Shown piece after piece: positions 44,545-54,237 of a stretch of DNA of 64,000 nucleotides. The translations under genes were made by a program, and so were the position numbers. This DNA comes from CBDBEU01 sp965204565 (GTDB lineage Bacteria > Pseudomonadota > Alphaproteobacteria > Rhizobiales > TMED25), in assembly GCA_965204565.1 (NCBI GenBank), contig CBDBEU010000005.1:1798001-1862000 (forward strand), in the 5' to 3' direction. Every line of letters begins with the position of its first letter. The first letter of the stretch is position 1. Under the pieces are notes generated by a model, which searched no databases, was not told the DNA's origin, and saw only the letters and a program-made list of their open reading frames with translations.

Positions 44545-46959
44545 TTACCGCAGCTTGCCGCCAGTGGCTTTTTCCACCTGAGTCATGACTTTCGCCGCTA
44601 CCGTGTCGATTTCTTCGTCGGTAAGCGTCTTGTCGCGTGGCGTCAGAGTGACTTCAATGGCGAGCGACTTCTTACCCTCGCCAACATGCTCGCCTTCATA
44701 GACATCGAACAGGCTAACGCCCGAGATCAGCGCTTTGTCGGCACCGCGGGCTGCCCGCATCAGATCGTCCGCCGCCACGTCTTGATCGACCACAAATGCA
44801 AAATCGCGGGTTACCGGCATCAGATCAGAGGCATCGAGCGCACCACGCGAGCGTGACGCCTTCTGGCGTGATTGCGGAACCGCATCAAGAAATACCTCAA
44901 AACCCGCGATTGGCCCGGTGGTATCGAGCACTCGCAGGGTTCGGGGATGAATTTCCCCAAAATGAGCCAGGATCACTTTCGGTCCCAGACGCAGGACACC
45001 TGATTTCCCCGGATGGAACCAGGACGGCGCATCGGCGGCGATTTGACATTTTGCGGTATCTAAACCGATAGCTGACAGAACCCCCAGAGCATCCGCCTTG
45101 GCATCGAAGACATCGGCGCCGTTTGCCGGGTTGCGCCAGTCACGGCCAGCACCATGCACTTGCGCCTGACCACGCCGCACACCGGAGGCTGCGAGATACT
45201 GACCGTCCGGGCCAATCCCTCGATAGGCCTGACCGACTTCAAACAGGGCGAGATCGGCAATACCGCGATCGGCATTCTGCTGTGCTGCGACAACCAGTCC
45301 GGGAAGCAAGCTGGGACGCATGGCATTCATCTCAGACGAAATCGGGTTTAAAAGCTCAAGCGCCTCATGTCCGCCGTCGAATGCCTCCGCATGACGCCCG
45401 GCGATGAACGACCATGTGACCGCCTCAACCATGCCTCGCCCGGCAAGCGCCCGGCGCGCCGTGCGGGCACGTATCTGCGGTGTTGTGAGCACCGCGCCCG
45501 TCACGGAAGAAAGGCACGGCAGTGGCGTCGACGGCAACCGGTCGGTTCCCGCAATCCGCACCACCTCTTCAACCAGGCATGCGGGTTCTGCAATATCCGG
45601 CCGCCATGAAGGAGCTGCAACCTTGAGCAGATCGCCGGTTCCGGTGATCCAGAATCCGAGCTTATTCAGAATGCGAGTGATTTCCGGAAGCTTGAGATCG
45701 ATGCCCGCAAGCCGCCCGACCAGGCTCGGATCAAAGTCTATCGCATCGGTGACTTCCGGCACCTCTCCAGCGACGACGATTTCCGAGGCCTCACCGCCAC
45801 ACAGATCCCTCACCAGTGCTGTCGCCAGCTCAATCCCGGGCACCATGAAGACTGGATCAACGCCGCGTTCGAAACGATATCGCGCATCTGATTCAAGCCC
45901 CAGCGCGCGCCCGCTCTGGGCGATGTTGATCGGATCCCAAAGAGCGCTCTCGATCAAAACATCGGTGGTCGTCCCGGTGCAGCCCGTCGGGGCCCCACCC
46001 ATAATTCCAGCAATCGATTCAATACCTGCATCATCGGCAATCACCGTCATGCCGGTATCAAGCTCATAGGTCTTGCCATCGAGCGCTTCGACCTCATCGC
46101 CAGCCCGCGCCATGCGCACCACAAGATTGCCCTTGACCTTTGCCGCATCGAAAACATGCAATGGCCGTCCGCGATCGAAGGTCACGTAGTTGGTGATATC
46201 GACCAGCGCATTGATCGGGCGCAGCCCAACCGCTCGCAGTCGTCTCTGCATCCAATCAGGCGACGGCCCGTTCTTCACCCCCCTGACAAGACGCAAGGCA
46301 AATGCCGGGCAACTTTTCGCATGCCCCCCGGCAAGATCGATCGTCACATTGACCGGACAGACAAAGGACCCGGCAACCGGCGCAACATGCCCGTTTTTCA
46401 ATTCCCCCACGTCCGCGGCAGCAAGATCGCGAGCAATACCGTGAACACCAAGTGCATCGGGCCGGTTGGCAGTAACGCCAATATCGAGCACCGGATCGTC
46501 GAGCGCCATGACTCGCGCAATTGGCACACCCAGCGGTGCGTCCTCAGCCAGTTCGATGATCCCGTCATGTTCGTCCGACAATCCAAGCTCACGCTCGGAC
46601 AACAGCATGCCGTTGGACTCAACACCCCTGATCTTGGTCGGCTTGAGATCGAGCCCGGTGCCGGGAATGTGCGATCCGGACGGTGCAAATACGCCTTTCA
46701 TGCCTGCGCGCGCATTGGGCGCACCGCATACCACCTGAAAGCGGCCCTCACCGGTCTCGACCACGCAGACCCGGAGTTTGCCGGCATCAAGGTGCTGATC
46801 AGCCGAGATCACATGCGCTACCGTAAATGCGCCATAGGCGGCAGCCGGGTCATCGATACTTTCGACCTCAAGCCCGATCATGTTGAGCTTGGCAGCGATC
46901 TCATCAAGATCAGCATCGGTTTCCAGATGGTCCTTGAGCCAGGAGAGCGTGAGTTTCAT
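44545..46959 (-). CDS. pheT: Phenylalanine--tRNA ligase beta subunit
   Basis: 804 residues from ATG 46959 (MKLTLSWLKDHLETDADLDE). The order is the tRNA-binding domain (FQVVCGAPNARAGMKGVFAP; GMLLSERELG), the B3/B4 editing domain (RPLHVFDAAKVKGNLVVRMA, GIESIAGIMGG), B5 (LPEITRILNKLGFWI), the central core (NPISSEMNAMRPSLLPGLVV) and a C-terminal FDX-ACB domain (VTRDFAFVVDQDVAADDLMR). It forms the (alpha-beta)2 enzyme with PheS. It lies 31 bp after pheS in the same operon. Confidence 0.97.
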   Translation of the reverse strand: MKLTLSWLKDHLETDADLDEIAAKLNMIGLEVESIDDPAAAYGAFTVAHVISADQHLDAGKLRVCVVETGEGRFQVVCGAPNARAGMKGVFAPSGSHIPGTGLDLKPTKIRGVESNGMLLSERELGLSDEHDGIIELAEDAPLGVPIARVMALDDPVLDIGVTANRPDALGVHGIARDLAAADVGELKNGHVAPVAGSFVCPVNVTIDLAGGHAKSCPAFALRLVRGVKNGPSPDWMQRRLRAVGLRPINALVDITNYVTFDRGRPLHVFDAAKVKGNLVVRMARAGDEVEALDGKTYELDTGMTVIADDAGIESIAGIMGGAPTGCTGTTTDVLIESALWDPINIAQSGRALGLESDARYRFERGVDPVFMVPGIELATALVRDLCGGEASEIVVAGEVPEVTDAIDFDPSLVGRLAGIDLKLPEITRILNKLGFWITGTGDLLKVAAPSWRPDIAEPACLVEEVVRIAGTDRLPSTPLPCLSSVTGAVLTTPQIRARTARRALAGRGMVEAVTWSFIAGRHAEAFDGGHEALELLNPISSEMNAMRPSLLPGLVVAAQQNADRGIADLALFEVGQAYRGIGPDGQYLAASGVRRGQAQVHGAGRDWRNPANGADVFDAKADALGVLSAIGLDTAKCQIAADAPSWFHPGKSGVLRLGPKVILAHFGEIHPRTLRVLDTTGPIAGFEVFLDAVPQSRQKASRSRGALDASDLMPVTRDFAFVVDQDVAADDLMRAARGADKALISGVSLFDVYEGEHVGEGKKSLAIEVTLTPRDKTLTDEEIDTVAAKVMTQVEKATGGKLR

Positions 46960-46990
46960 CGCATCATGCCCCTGATAATCGTGCGCGGGC

Positions 46991-48082
46991 TCATGAACTG
47001 AGCCCCCCAGCAAGCGAAGGCACATCGAGACAGTGGAAGCCATAGTGCCTGAGCCATCTCAGATCGGCATCGAAAAAGGCGCGCAGATCCGGCATGCCGT
47101 ATTTCAGCATCGCGATGCGGTCGATTCCCATGCCGAAGGCAAAGCCCTGATAGACATCCGGATCGAGGCCGACATTGCGCAACACCTGCGGATGCACCAT
47201 GCCCGAGCCCAGAATTTCGAGCCAGTCATCACCCTCGCCAATCCTGATCTCATGACCCACCCGCGCACAGCCAATATCGACTTCGGCGGAAGGCTCGGTG
47301 AACGGGAAATAGCTCGGCCGGAAGCGCATCTTGATCGCATCGACCTCGAAGAAGGCCTTGCAAAATTCCTCCAGGCACCACTTGAGGTGGCCCATATGGG
47401 TCTCGGTATCGATCACCAGCCCTTCGACCTGATGGAACATCGGCGTATGGGTCTGGTCGGAATCCGATCGATACGTCCGCCCCGGTGCGATCACTCTGAT
47501 CGGTGGTTTCTGGTTCAGCATGGTGCGGATCTGCACCGGACTGGTATGTGTCCTGAGCACGATCGGAGTGCCGTCCTCACTCGGTGGCAGATAGAACGTG
47601 TCCATCATCTGCCGGGCGGGATGGCTTTCAGGGATATTGAGAGCGGTGAAATTATGAAAGTCGTCTTCGATATCGGGGCCCTCAGCGACTGAAAAGCCCA
47701 TATCGGCGAAAATCGCAATGAGCTCATCCATCACCTGGCTCACCGGATGAATGCGCCCTTCATCGAGCACACCGGCACGAACCGGCAGAGTGACGTCAAC
47801 CTTCTCTCCTGCCAATGATGCATCAAGCTCGGCGTCTTCCAAGGCCGCTCGCCGATCAGCCAGCGCTGCGCCGACACGGTCCTTGAGGCCGTTAAGCTTG
47901 GGCCCCATATCGCGCCGCTCATCGGCGCTCATCTGTCCCAGGCCCCGCATCAGGAGCGACACCGAGCCCTTCTTGCCAAGCGCCGACACGCGCACATCCT
48001 CAAGCGCGCTCAAGTTCGGCGCGGCTGCGGCTTTTTCAACGATCTCGGCCTCCAGAGTGCCGAGACCCATATCCTGGTTCAT
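46991..48082 (-). CDS. pheS: Phenylalanine--tRNA ligase alpha subunit
   Basis: 363 residues. The N-terminal coiled coil (ADERRDMGPKLNGLKDRVGA) precedes the class II catalytic domain: motif 1 region GRIHPVSQVMDELIAIFADM, motif 2 VIAPGRTYRSDSDQTHTPMF, and motif 3 GFAFGMGIDRIAMLKYGM. LEILGSGMVHPQVLRN is the phenylalanine-binding strand. The order rpmI-rplT-pheS-pheT is the common alphaproteobacterial arrangement. Confidence 0.97.
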   Translation of the reverse strand: MNQDMGLGTLEAEIVEKAAAAPNLSALEDVRVSALGKKGSVSLLMRGLGQMSADERRDMGPKLNGLKDRVGAALADRRAALEDAELDASLAGEKVDVTLPVRAGVLDEGRIHPVSQVMDELIAIFADMGFSVAEGPDIEDDFHNFTALNIPESHPARQMMDTFYLPPSEDGTPIVLRTHTSPVQIRTMLNQKPPIRVIAPGRTYRSDSDQTHTPMFHQVEGLVIDTETHMGHLKWCLEEFCKAFFEVDAIKMRFRPSYFPFTEPSAEVDIGCARVGHEIRIGEGDDWLEILGSGMVHPQVLRNVGLDPDVYQGFAFGMGIDRIAMLKYGMPDLRAFFDADLRWLRHYGFHCLDVPSLAGGLSS

Positions 48083-48202
48083 TGTCTAAGACCTTCGCCC
48101 GTTTGAGCGCATCCGACTTCTTAAGTCATGAATGCGCATGAGAAAACCGTCTCAAGCGATCCAAATCGCTCGAGTTGGTGCCCGCAGCGATGGGTAAGTC
48201 GA

Positions 48203-48559
48203 TCAGCCTGTAGCGGCTTCAGCCTGTGCCACGAGCGCCTTGAAGGCCTCGGGTTCGCGCACGGCAAGGTCGGCCAGAATCTTGCGGTCGACCTCAATGC
48301 CCGCGACGCCGAGGCCGTGGATAAATCGGGCATAAGTGAGACCGTGCTCGCGCGCTGCCGCGTTGATCCGCTGGATCCACAACGCCCGGAAATTGCGCTT
48401 GCGCATCCTGCGGTCGCGATAGGCGTATTGCCCCGCCTTCTCCACCGCCTGGCGCGCCACCCGGATCGTGTTCTTGCGCCGGCCGTAATAGCCCTTGGCT
48501 TTCTTGATGACCTTGGCGTGCCGCGCATGGTTGGTCACACCGCGTTTTACTCGTGCCAT
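48203..48559 (-). CDS. rplT: 50S ribosomal protein L20
   Basis: 118 residues: MARVKRGVTNHARHAKVIKK, then GYYGRRKNTIRVARQAVEKA, the RDRRMRKRNFRALWIQRINA helix and GLTYARFIHGL. L20 binds 23S rRNA early in 50S assembly. It follows rpmI by 18 bp and precedes pheS by 120 bp. Confidence 0.98.
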   Translation of the reverse strand: MARVKRGVTNHARHAKVIKKAKGYYGRRKNTIRVARQAVEKAGQYAYRDRRMRKRNFRALWIQRINAAAREHGLTYARFIHGLGVAGIEVDRKILADLAVREPEAFKALVAQAEAATG

Positions 48560-48577
48560 TTTATCGCTCCCGTGCGA

Positions 48578-48778
48578 TCAGCGGCTATAGGGAAGAAACT
48601 GGCGCACGATCTTCTGATCGGGTTCGGCCAGCACTGACATGCCACGGGCATTGCGAATAAATTTCTTGGTACGTTTAATCATGCCGTGCCGCTTTCCAGC
48701 CTGCCCGCACATGATCTTGCCGGTCGAGCTCACCTTGAATCGCTTCCTAGCGCCCGACTTGGTCTTGAGCTTGGGCAT
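48578..48778 (-). CDS. rpmI: 50S ribosomal protein L35
   Basis: 66 residues from ATG 48778 (MPKLKTKSGARKRFKVSSTG), with the basic KRHGMIKRTKKFIRNARG segment. The length fits L35. It is the first gene of the rpmI-rplT-pheS-pheT run; infC is not adjacent. The longer upstream frame is not homologous. Confidence 0.96.
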   Translation of the reverse strand: MPKLKTKSGARKRFKVSSTGKIMCGQAGKRHGMIKRTKKFIRNARGMSVLAEPDQKIVRQFLPYSR

Positions 48779-48946
48779 CTTGCATTTCCTTGTAGAACTG
48801 GGCACTGATACGTTGCCACGCATTGTGGACCGCCTCGGCATGGCTCGCCAGACGATCCCTAGATCGGCGGAGTTTAAAGCGCACATTTGCTGTAAACGCA
48901 AGCGAGCTTGATCCGGGGCGCGCATCATTCAACCAAGGATAGCCTC

Positions 48947-49351
48947 ATGCCACGCATCTCTAGAAGCCATTCCCTCCCCATTGCCGCAGCCATTTCATGT
49001 GTGTTTGCCCTTGCATCTGCCGCCCCTGCAAGCGCTCAAAACATTGGTAAAGGCACCTTTATCGGCAAGAGCGGCCATGCCACCTCCGGCAGCGTGACAG
49101 TGAGCCGCAGCGGCGAGAGCTACTCGGTCCAGCTGGGGTCCGATTTCAGCTTTGACGGCGCGCCCGACCCTAAAGTGGGCTTTGGCAGCAGTGGATCTTA
49201 TGACCGCTCATCGACGCTGGCACCGCTAATCAGCAATACCGGCGCCCAGTCCTACACTGTGCCCAGCTCTGTCGATGCCGAGTCCTATGACGAGGTTTAT
49301 GTCTGGTGCGAGCAATATGCGGTGCCGCTGGGCGTCGCCAAGATCAAGTAG
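48947..49351 (+). CDS. Secreted DM13-domain protein
   Basis: AAGGA precedes ATG 48947; 134 residues. A signal peptide (LPIAAAISCVFALASAAPAS, cut after SAQ) leads to one DM13 domain: GKGTFIGKSGHATSGSVTV, YSVQLGSDFSFDGAPDPKVG and the closing YDEVYVWCEQYAVPLGVAKI with the conserved Cys. DM13 domains are proposed to take part in electron transfer or redox chemistry at the cell surface. It stands alone, divergent from rpmI. Confidence 0.85.
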   Translation: MPRISRSHSLPIAAAISCVFALASAAPASAQNIGKGTFIGKSGHATSGSVTVSRSGESYSVQLGSDFSFDGAPDPKVGFGSSGSYDRSSTLAPLISNTGAQSYTVPSSVDAESYDEVYVWCEQYAVPLGVAKIK

Positions 49352-49626
49352 CACACGGCGAGGAAGTTTCACATTCCAGCCACATTTATCCCCTCTCCTA
49401 GACTCATCCGGGATGGCCCGGCAACTGTTCGCTCGCGTCCCAAGCATGGCCTCGACGTTGTACCTACCGAGGAGGCCTTGAGGCAGAGCGAGACCGCGCG
49501 TGCAGGTGATGACCAAAACCCCAGCACAAGAATTGGGGGCACGCTCGACTGCCGTAAGCAAGAGCCGGGCTCGTGGGTGTCCCGATGTGGGATCAAGCGA
49601 TTTGGCAATCGGTCGCCATCATGGCG

Positions 49627-49950
49627 CTAAAACATGGGCGGCGGCAGGGGACTGACTGACGCACAAGCACCGCTTTCAAACCGGCGCATCTTTGCCCGTC
49701 CAGCCCTGATTTCGTTCTCTGCCAATTGGCACCAACGATCCAAGCGTCTTCCGGCATCCTCCCTACGCTTCTTGGCAGAATTAATGCGCTGCTTCAACTG
49801 CTGGTCATCGGGTTGGCTGGCCTGTTCAACCCGCGATCCGATCAATGAGTTTTCCGCCCCCTCAATACCAAACCGCGCCCGGCGCATCGCTTTTTTGTTT
49901 TCTCTCAATTTGTCGGCAATTTCTTGCCGATTCAACCGATCGCCACACAC
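49627..49950 (-). CDS. Hypothetical small helical protein
   Basis: A 107-codon minus-strand frame, rich in Lys/Arg/Glu/Ala: QEIADKLRENKKAMRRARFG, then QQLKQRINSAKKRREDAGRR, which looks like a coiled coil. Composition is protein-like, but the first codons overlap the IS30 remnant, so the native N-terminus may be lost. No family is recognised. The gap 49352-49626 holds no supported feature. Confidence 0.4.
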   Translation of the reverse strand: MCGDRLNRQEIADKLRENKKAMRRARFGIEGAENSLIGSRVEQASQPDDQQLKQRINSAKKRREDAGRRLDRWCQLAENEIRAGRAKMRRFESGACASVSPLPPPMF

Positions 49951-50475
49951 TCAGCGAACTTCTCATCAGGTGCGTGGTGGTTTAACGTCTTTCTCTGCCG
50001 CTCATTGAGTTCCCGCGCCACGGCATCGGGTTTGGTCCGGCTGTGCATAGACGGGTCGGTGCCTTTAGGGAAGTACTGTCGCAGCAGCCGGTTGGTGTTC
50101 TCGTTGGTGCCGCGCTGCCGGGGGCTGTGGGGATCGCAGAAGCAGACCTTGAGGTTGGTCGCGAGCATGAGACGCTTGTGGTCGGCAAGTTCCTTGCCCC
50201 GGTCCCGGGCAGCCTGATCCGACCGCGCAGTTCACGCGGCAGGTGCTGAACTTGCCTGACGAGCGCGGCTACGACGCCGTCGGTGTCCTTGTCGGGGAGC
50301 ACGTAACGGGACTGACGCTTGACCGGCGTTGCGATGTAACTGTTGCGAGAGCCGGCAATCGAATCCCCCTCCAGGTGGCCGGGGATGGCGTGGTCCCGTG
50401 CGGCGGCCGGACGTTCGCGGATCGAGACCGCATCTTTGATCCGGCCGAGCCCGTCGCGCTTGAGACCGGCGTGCC
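49932..50475 (-). mobile_element. IS30-family transposase fragment, frameshifted
   Basis: Minus-strand frames give SRYVLPDKDTDGVVAALVRQ with VQHLPRELRG, then LATNLKVCFCDPHSPRQRGT and NENTNRLLRQYFPKGTDPSM. These are the rve-type catalytic core of IS30 (Asp in CDPHSP, Glu in NEN). A deletion and frameshift near 50200 separate the pieces. The N-terminal HTH half is missing; a diverged piece (GHLEGDSIAGSR) occurs near 50360. At about 50475 it joins an IS427-group fragment. Confidence 0.8.
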
Positions 50476-50733
50476 GGGCCCGTCATCCCGCCGCGGAAGA
50501 ACCGCAAGATCCGATATCACGACGATCAGGCCATCTACAGGGAGCGAAATATCATCGAGCGCATGTTCTGCCGCCTCAGGGACCGGCGGCGCATCGCAAC
50601 GCGCTTCGAGCGCAACATTCCGATATCACGACGATCAGGCCATCTACAGGGAGCGAAATATCAAAAACGTCATGGCAGCTATCGCGCTCGCCGCAGCCCT
50701 CATCTCGTGGCTATAATGAGTCCAGACCCTAGA
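50476..50733 (+). mobile_element. IS5-family (IS427-group) 3' fragment with an internal duplication
   Basis: It starts in the GPVIPPRKNRKIRY segment and ends with the right terminal repeat (ATAATGAGTCCAGACCC). A block of about 43 nt (CGATATCACGACGATCAGGC onward) is duplicated at 50510 and 50623. Only the C-terminal 60 codons of the transposase are represented. Confidence 0.85.
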
Positions 50734-50829
50734 CGCATGTAATCGCCGTTCAGAATTCACCGTTTTGGTTAGACGTCGTTAATCATCTCGCTGTTTAGGA
50801 TGTAACTTCTGAAATGGAGATCATCGCAA

Positions 50830-51195
50830 ATGGCAGCCCCATTACGCTTTATGCTCAACGAAGAGCCCTGCCCGGTTCCGGTACAGCTTTTCGGCCAGCT
50901 TCACAAATCCTCTCCTCCAGATGCGGCGGAGATTGCCAAAACCCTACCGGAAGCCCAAAGGGCACAGCTCGTGGTGTTCTGCTATCACAGGCAACATTTG
51001 CGCTCCCTTGCCTTCGCGATTGCCTCTACGTGTGAACGTCAAAGCCTGATCAAGGCCGCCGGCAGTGCTGGGGAAGTGATTTTCAAACAGTCCCGCGACC
51101 CACATCAGGCGCTTTCATCAGCAGCGCTGCCGCGAAGTTCTGGCCAAGCATCCAAGATTACGTTGGCCGGCAGCATTTCCGGCAGCGAAGACTAG
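50830..51195 (+). CDS. Hypothetical protein
   Basis: ATG 50830 with GGAG 8 nt upstream gives 121 residues: MAAPLRFMLNEEPCPVPVQL, then QLVVFCYHRQHLRSLAFAIA and a low-complexity Ser/Ala tail. The first 80 residues look like a folded protein with two Cys and two His. No family is recognised. No partner gene; it is isolated among IS remnants. 51196-51436 (241 bp) holds no gene I can support. Confidence 0.55.
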   Translation: MAAPLRFMLNEEPCPVPVQLFGQLHKSSPPDAAEIAKTLPEAQRAQLVVFCYHRQHLRSLAFAIASTCERQSLIKAAGSAGEVIFKQSRDPHQALSSAALPRSSGQASKITLAGSISGSED

Positions 51196-51436
51196 CGCAC
51201 GGCCCCAAAACCGATCCGGTACGTGCACACTGCGCGTGATGGCTGCCCACTTGCCTCACCCCAATTTAAAAGATCCGGCAGGTCGCAACACGCTGCCTTG
51301 TGCAGCGCCACCGTCGCGACCGATTGATCAATGCGTACCTGTTTGCAGGCGCATACAACTGCCAGCGCTCTCGCTGTTCAGCTTTTGAAGCGTTCGTATA
51401 AATTGATACAACTCGCGTATGAAAGGATTTTATAGT

Positions 51437-51548
51437 TATGGTCTGGACTCATTACAGCCACGAGATGAGGGCTGCGGTGCGCGCGATAGCTGCCATGCAG
51501 TTTTTAATGTTGCGCTCGAAGCGCGTTGCGATGCGCCGCCGGACCATT
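51437..51548 (-). mobile_element. IS5-family (IS427-group) 3' end fragment
   Basis: Minus-strand reading gives the terminal GTCTGGACTCATTAcag end and the last 30 codons of the transposase (RRIATRFERNIK, AAALISWL region). The fragment breaks into an IS5 element end at GGACACCCTG near 51549. Confidence 0.8.
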
Positions 51549-51842
51549 TGGACACCCTGCCGACCCCTGTCTGCTGCCTGGAATCGGGTGACGAGAGCGC
51601 ATTTACGGCCGCGATGCGGGTCGGCCCTTTGCCTGGGTTGTGGTTCGGGATCTGGTTTCGCCGGGGCCGGGTTATGCCACGGCGCCTTTGCGCTCCCGGA
51701 ACAGGAGCAGTTTCATGTTGAATGCGATGTTGGCCATGCCGATCCTGGCCCTCGCCCGGTCGATGCCGATGGTGCGGACGAAGAGCCCCGTTCGTGCCTT
51801 CATCCCGGCGAAGGGATGTTCGATCGCGGATCGGACCTTCGA
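51549..51842 (-). mobile_element. IS5-family fragment related to the element at 5721-6908
   Basis: It begins at the terminal repeat GGACACCCTGC and carries the C-terminal 60 codons of the same transposase (KVRSAIEHPFAGMKARTGLF, RARARIGMANIAFNM) with about 95% identity by eye. At 51842 identity stops abruptly. 51843-52029 has no recognised feature. Confidence 0.85.
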
Positions 51843-52029
51843 AATGGTGCCGATCACCGAGTTCCTGTTCGGCCTCAACTGGGAGCCGCAGATTGCGTTA
51901 AGGCCCGATCAGGTGGTGGGGCAGGGCGCATTCGGCGCCTTTCCGGTGTTTGCCGGCTTAAACACTACCTCAATTCATCAGCAAAAACCTACTGTGCATG
52001 GGGTCGTTCCTCAAAATTCAGAATATACC

Positions 52030-52115
52030 CCCACCCCACCAATTCCACAGCGCCACCTGAATCGGTCCAGGCCTTGAAACCCCCGTGGATATGGGCGATG
52101 TTGTCGACACCTGAA
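52030..52115 (-). pseudogene. Remnant of a rhodanese C-terminus
   Basis: The minus strand reads GVDNIAHIHGGFKAWTDSGG followed by AVELVG, nearly the same as the end of the intact gene at 54238-55272 (GVDNIAHIPGGFKAWTDAGG). Nothing upstream of this tail is present. The copy lies on the same strand just beyond the acyltransferase gene. Confidence 0.75.
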
Positions 52116-52184
52116 TGATCGAAGACTTGGCGGGATAGCTCGCTACCAACAGCACATGATCAAGGCTCTCCCGGGGATTTGCCC

Positions 52185-54155
52185 CTACCCGTTACCCACG
52201 CCAAGCGCCCAGTTGAAATGCTCGCCCAGGGCATTGAACATCCAGTCAGCACCCAGCTGGCTCACATGGTCGCGGTCTTTGTAAAGGATGCCAATATGGG
52301 CATACGGGCGGCACAGTTCGGCATCACAAAACAGATCGATCGGATCGATGAAACGCGCCTTGGGCATTGATCCAACAACCCTTTGCAGGAGCGCGATGGC
52401 AGAGGCACGCCTCAGATCCACTGCAGATCTCGGCAGAGCGCAGCGATCCCAATCAAGACCATATTTTTCAGCGCGCAGGACGCATTCAGCATTGCTGTAA
52501 TTGAACACCGGGACAGGACCGATAACAAGCAATCGCCGGCGGCCATTGTCGTTGATCGTTGAGAGCTCCGTCCTCAGCCGCGCCTTTGCATTGTCCCCGG
52601 CCAGCCAGCCAACCCAACGCCGGATTGTGATGACATAGTCGAGGTCGCGTTTGGAGCTTTCGCCGTCGTGACTGATGCGCAGAAATTTTGCGCCCAGACG
52701 CGGTGCCTCGCGCGTTAGCGTTTCGCGAAGCTTGAATGTGTGGGAATCACCGGTCAGAAAACCGACTTGTGCATTTGAACCTGGCTGCACGGAACATGGC
52801 GGCGCGGCACAGTCAGGCCGGCCTTTCTCAATGACATCACTTGGGCCGGCGACCAGCGGATTGGCTTTGGCGCCTTGATAAGCAGATCCTGCAACCGCAC
52901 CGATCACCGCGAACACGACGATACAGGCCGCCGCGCCAGCAAGAACGATTCTTGGCGACATGACAGCCAGATCGGTCCGCCGTCTCCAGCGAGCAACCGG
53001 TCTTTCAACCAACCAGTAGGTGGCAATGGCGAGAACCAATGACAGCACGATCATGAGCTGATCGCGCACCTCATCGACCGTGCCAAAATCAGCGGTTCTG
53101 GCAAAGGTGAGCAGCGGCCAGTGCCAAAGATACCAGCTATAGGAAATGAGCCCGATGCCAACCATCGCGGGGTTGGACAGCGCCTTTATCACCACCCCAT
53201 CGGTATGCCTGTAGCCACACACTATCAACAGGGCAGCACCAATCACCGGCGGCACGGAGGCAATCCCCGGAAAAACACCGCCAAGATCACCGAAGCCAAT
53301 GGATGCCGCGATCATCAGCACGGATGCGAATGAGGCAGCAACCCACAATGCAGCGTGAAAACTGAAAGAGCGCGATGCCGCCAGGAAACCGACCATCCCG
53401 CCAAGTACAAATTCCCAGGCCCTGAGTGGTGCAAGGTAGAAACTGAAATTCCGGCCCTCCGGCGCCGTCCAGTAAATGCAACCCGCCAGGCTCGCCGCAA
53501 ATATGACGACAGACGCACCCATAAGAATGGTGCTGGATGCCAGCTTGAGCCGCGCTGCCACGAGGAACAACACCAGAAGGATCAACGGGGCGAGAATGTA
53601 GAACTGCTCTTCAACAGACAGCGACCATGTATGCAACAACACCTTGTCGAACATCGACAAATCGAAATAATCCTGCCGCGCCAGAAAATAGATATTGGAA
53701 AAGAACACCGCCGACAGAGAGGCGGAATAGCCATACCATTCCCACTCCCGGGGAGAGACGAGTATCAGCTTTGCCAATATGAGCGACACCAGCACCATCA
53801 GGAGGAAGGCGGGAAGAATCCTCAGGCTTCGCCGTGCATAGAACTCCCAGATGGAGAACGTGCCGGCCTCAAGGCGCTCAATGATCTGATTGATGATCAA
53901 AAAGCCCGAGATCACGAAAAACACATCGACCCCGACATAGCCATGTGCAAATCCCGGCCAGCCGGCATGAAAGCCAACCACGGCGAAGATTGCCACCGCC
54001 CTCAGCCCGTCAACATGTGCGGCCCGGGCCGACAGAATATCTTTTCGCTCCGAACGCGCAGGTGCCGCTGCTCGCGGCTCTGTCAAGACAGTCAAATTGC
54101 GCGCTCCGAATGATTGAAAACCGGCCCGCCTGGCCAGGCCGCCGCATGCCAACAC
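52185..54155 (-). CDS. OafA/YrhL-type acyltransferase with C-terminal SGNH domain
   Basis: Up to 656 residues; the native start may be about 20 codons inside (homology begins at HVDGLRAVAIFAVVGFHAGW). The N-terminal acyltransferase-3 domain has the FHAGW His, the FFVISGFLI block, YARRSLRILPAF and about ten membrane helices. The SGNH hydrolase-like domain follows: LTGDSHTFKLRE (block I Ser) and YKDRDHVSQLGADWM (catalytic Asp/His). Such enzymes acetylate surface polysaccharide or peptidoglycan. It is inserted between a rhodanese gene and a copy of that gene's tail. Confidence 0.9.
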   Translation of the reverse strand: MLACGGLARRAGFQSFGARNLTVLTEPRAAAPARSERKDILSARAAHVDGLRAVAIFAVVGFHAGWPGFAHGYVGVDVFFVISGFLIINQIIERLEAGTFSIWEFYARRSLRILPAFLLMVLVSLILAKLILVSPREWEWYGYSASLSAVFFSNIYFLARQDYFDLSMFDKVLLHTWSLSVEEQFYILAPLILLVLFLVAARLKLASSTILMGASVVIFAASLAGCIYWTAPEGRNFSFYLAPLRAWEFVLGGMVGFLAASRSFSFHAALWVAASFASVLMIAASIGFGDLGGVFPGIASVPPVIGAALLIVCGYRHTDGVVIKALSNPAMVGIGLISYSWYLWHWPLLTFARTADFGTVDEVRDQLMIVLSLVLAIATYWLVERPVARWRRRTDLAVMSPRIVLAGAAACIVVFAVIGAVAGSAYQGAKANPLVAGPSDVIEKGRPDCAAPPCSVQPGSNAQVGFLTGDSHTFKLRETLTREAPRLGAKFLRISHDGESSKRDLDYVITIRRWVGWLAGDNAKARLRTELSTINDNGRRRLLVIGPVPVFNYSNAECVLRAEKYGLDWDRCALPRSAVDLRRASAIALLQRVVGSMPKARFIDPIDLFCDAELCRPYAHIGILYKDRDHVSQLGADWMFNALGEHFNWALGVGNG

Positions 54156-54237
54156 TAGTGTGATCGGTGGTGCCGCGCCAAGCCGGCTTCAGGCAAAACC
54201 GGTGAGGCGAACTGGTGACCGCGAGAGGAAAAGTCCC

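Noticed and set aside
48779..48946. Promoter or ribosomal-protein leader structure upstream of rpmI
   Set aside because: Only a weak -35/-10 pair with poor spacing was found, and no L20-binding leader could be recognised by eye.
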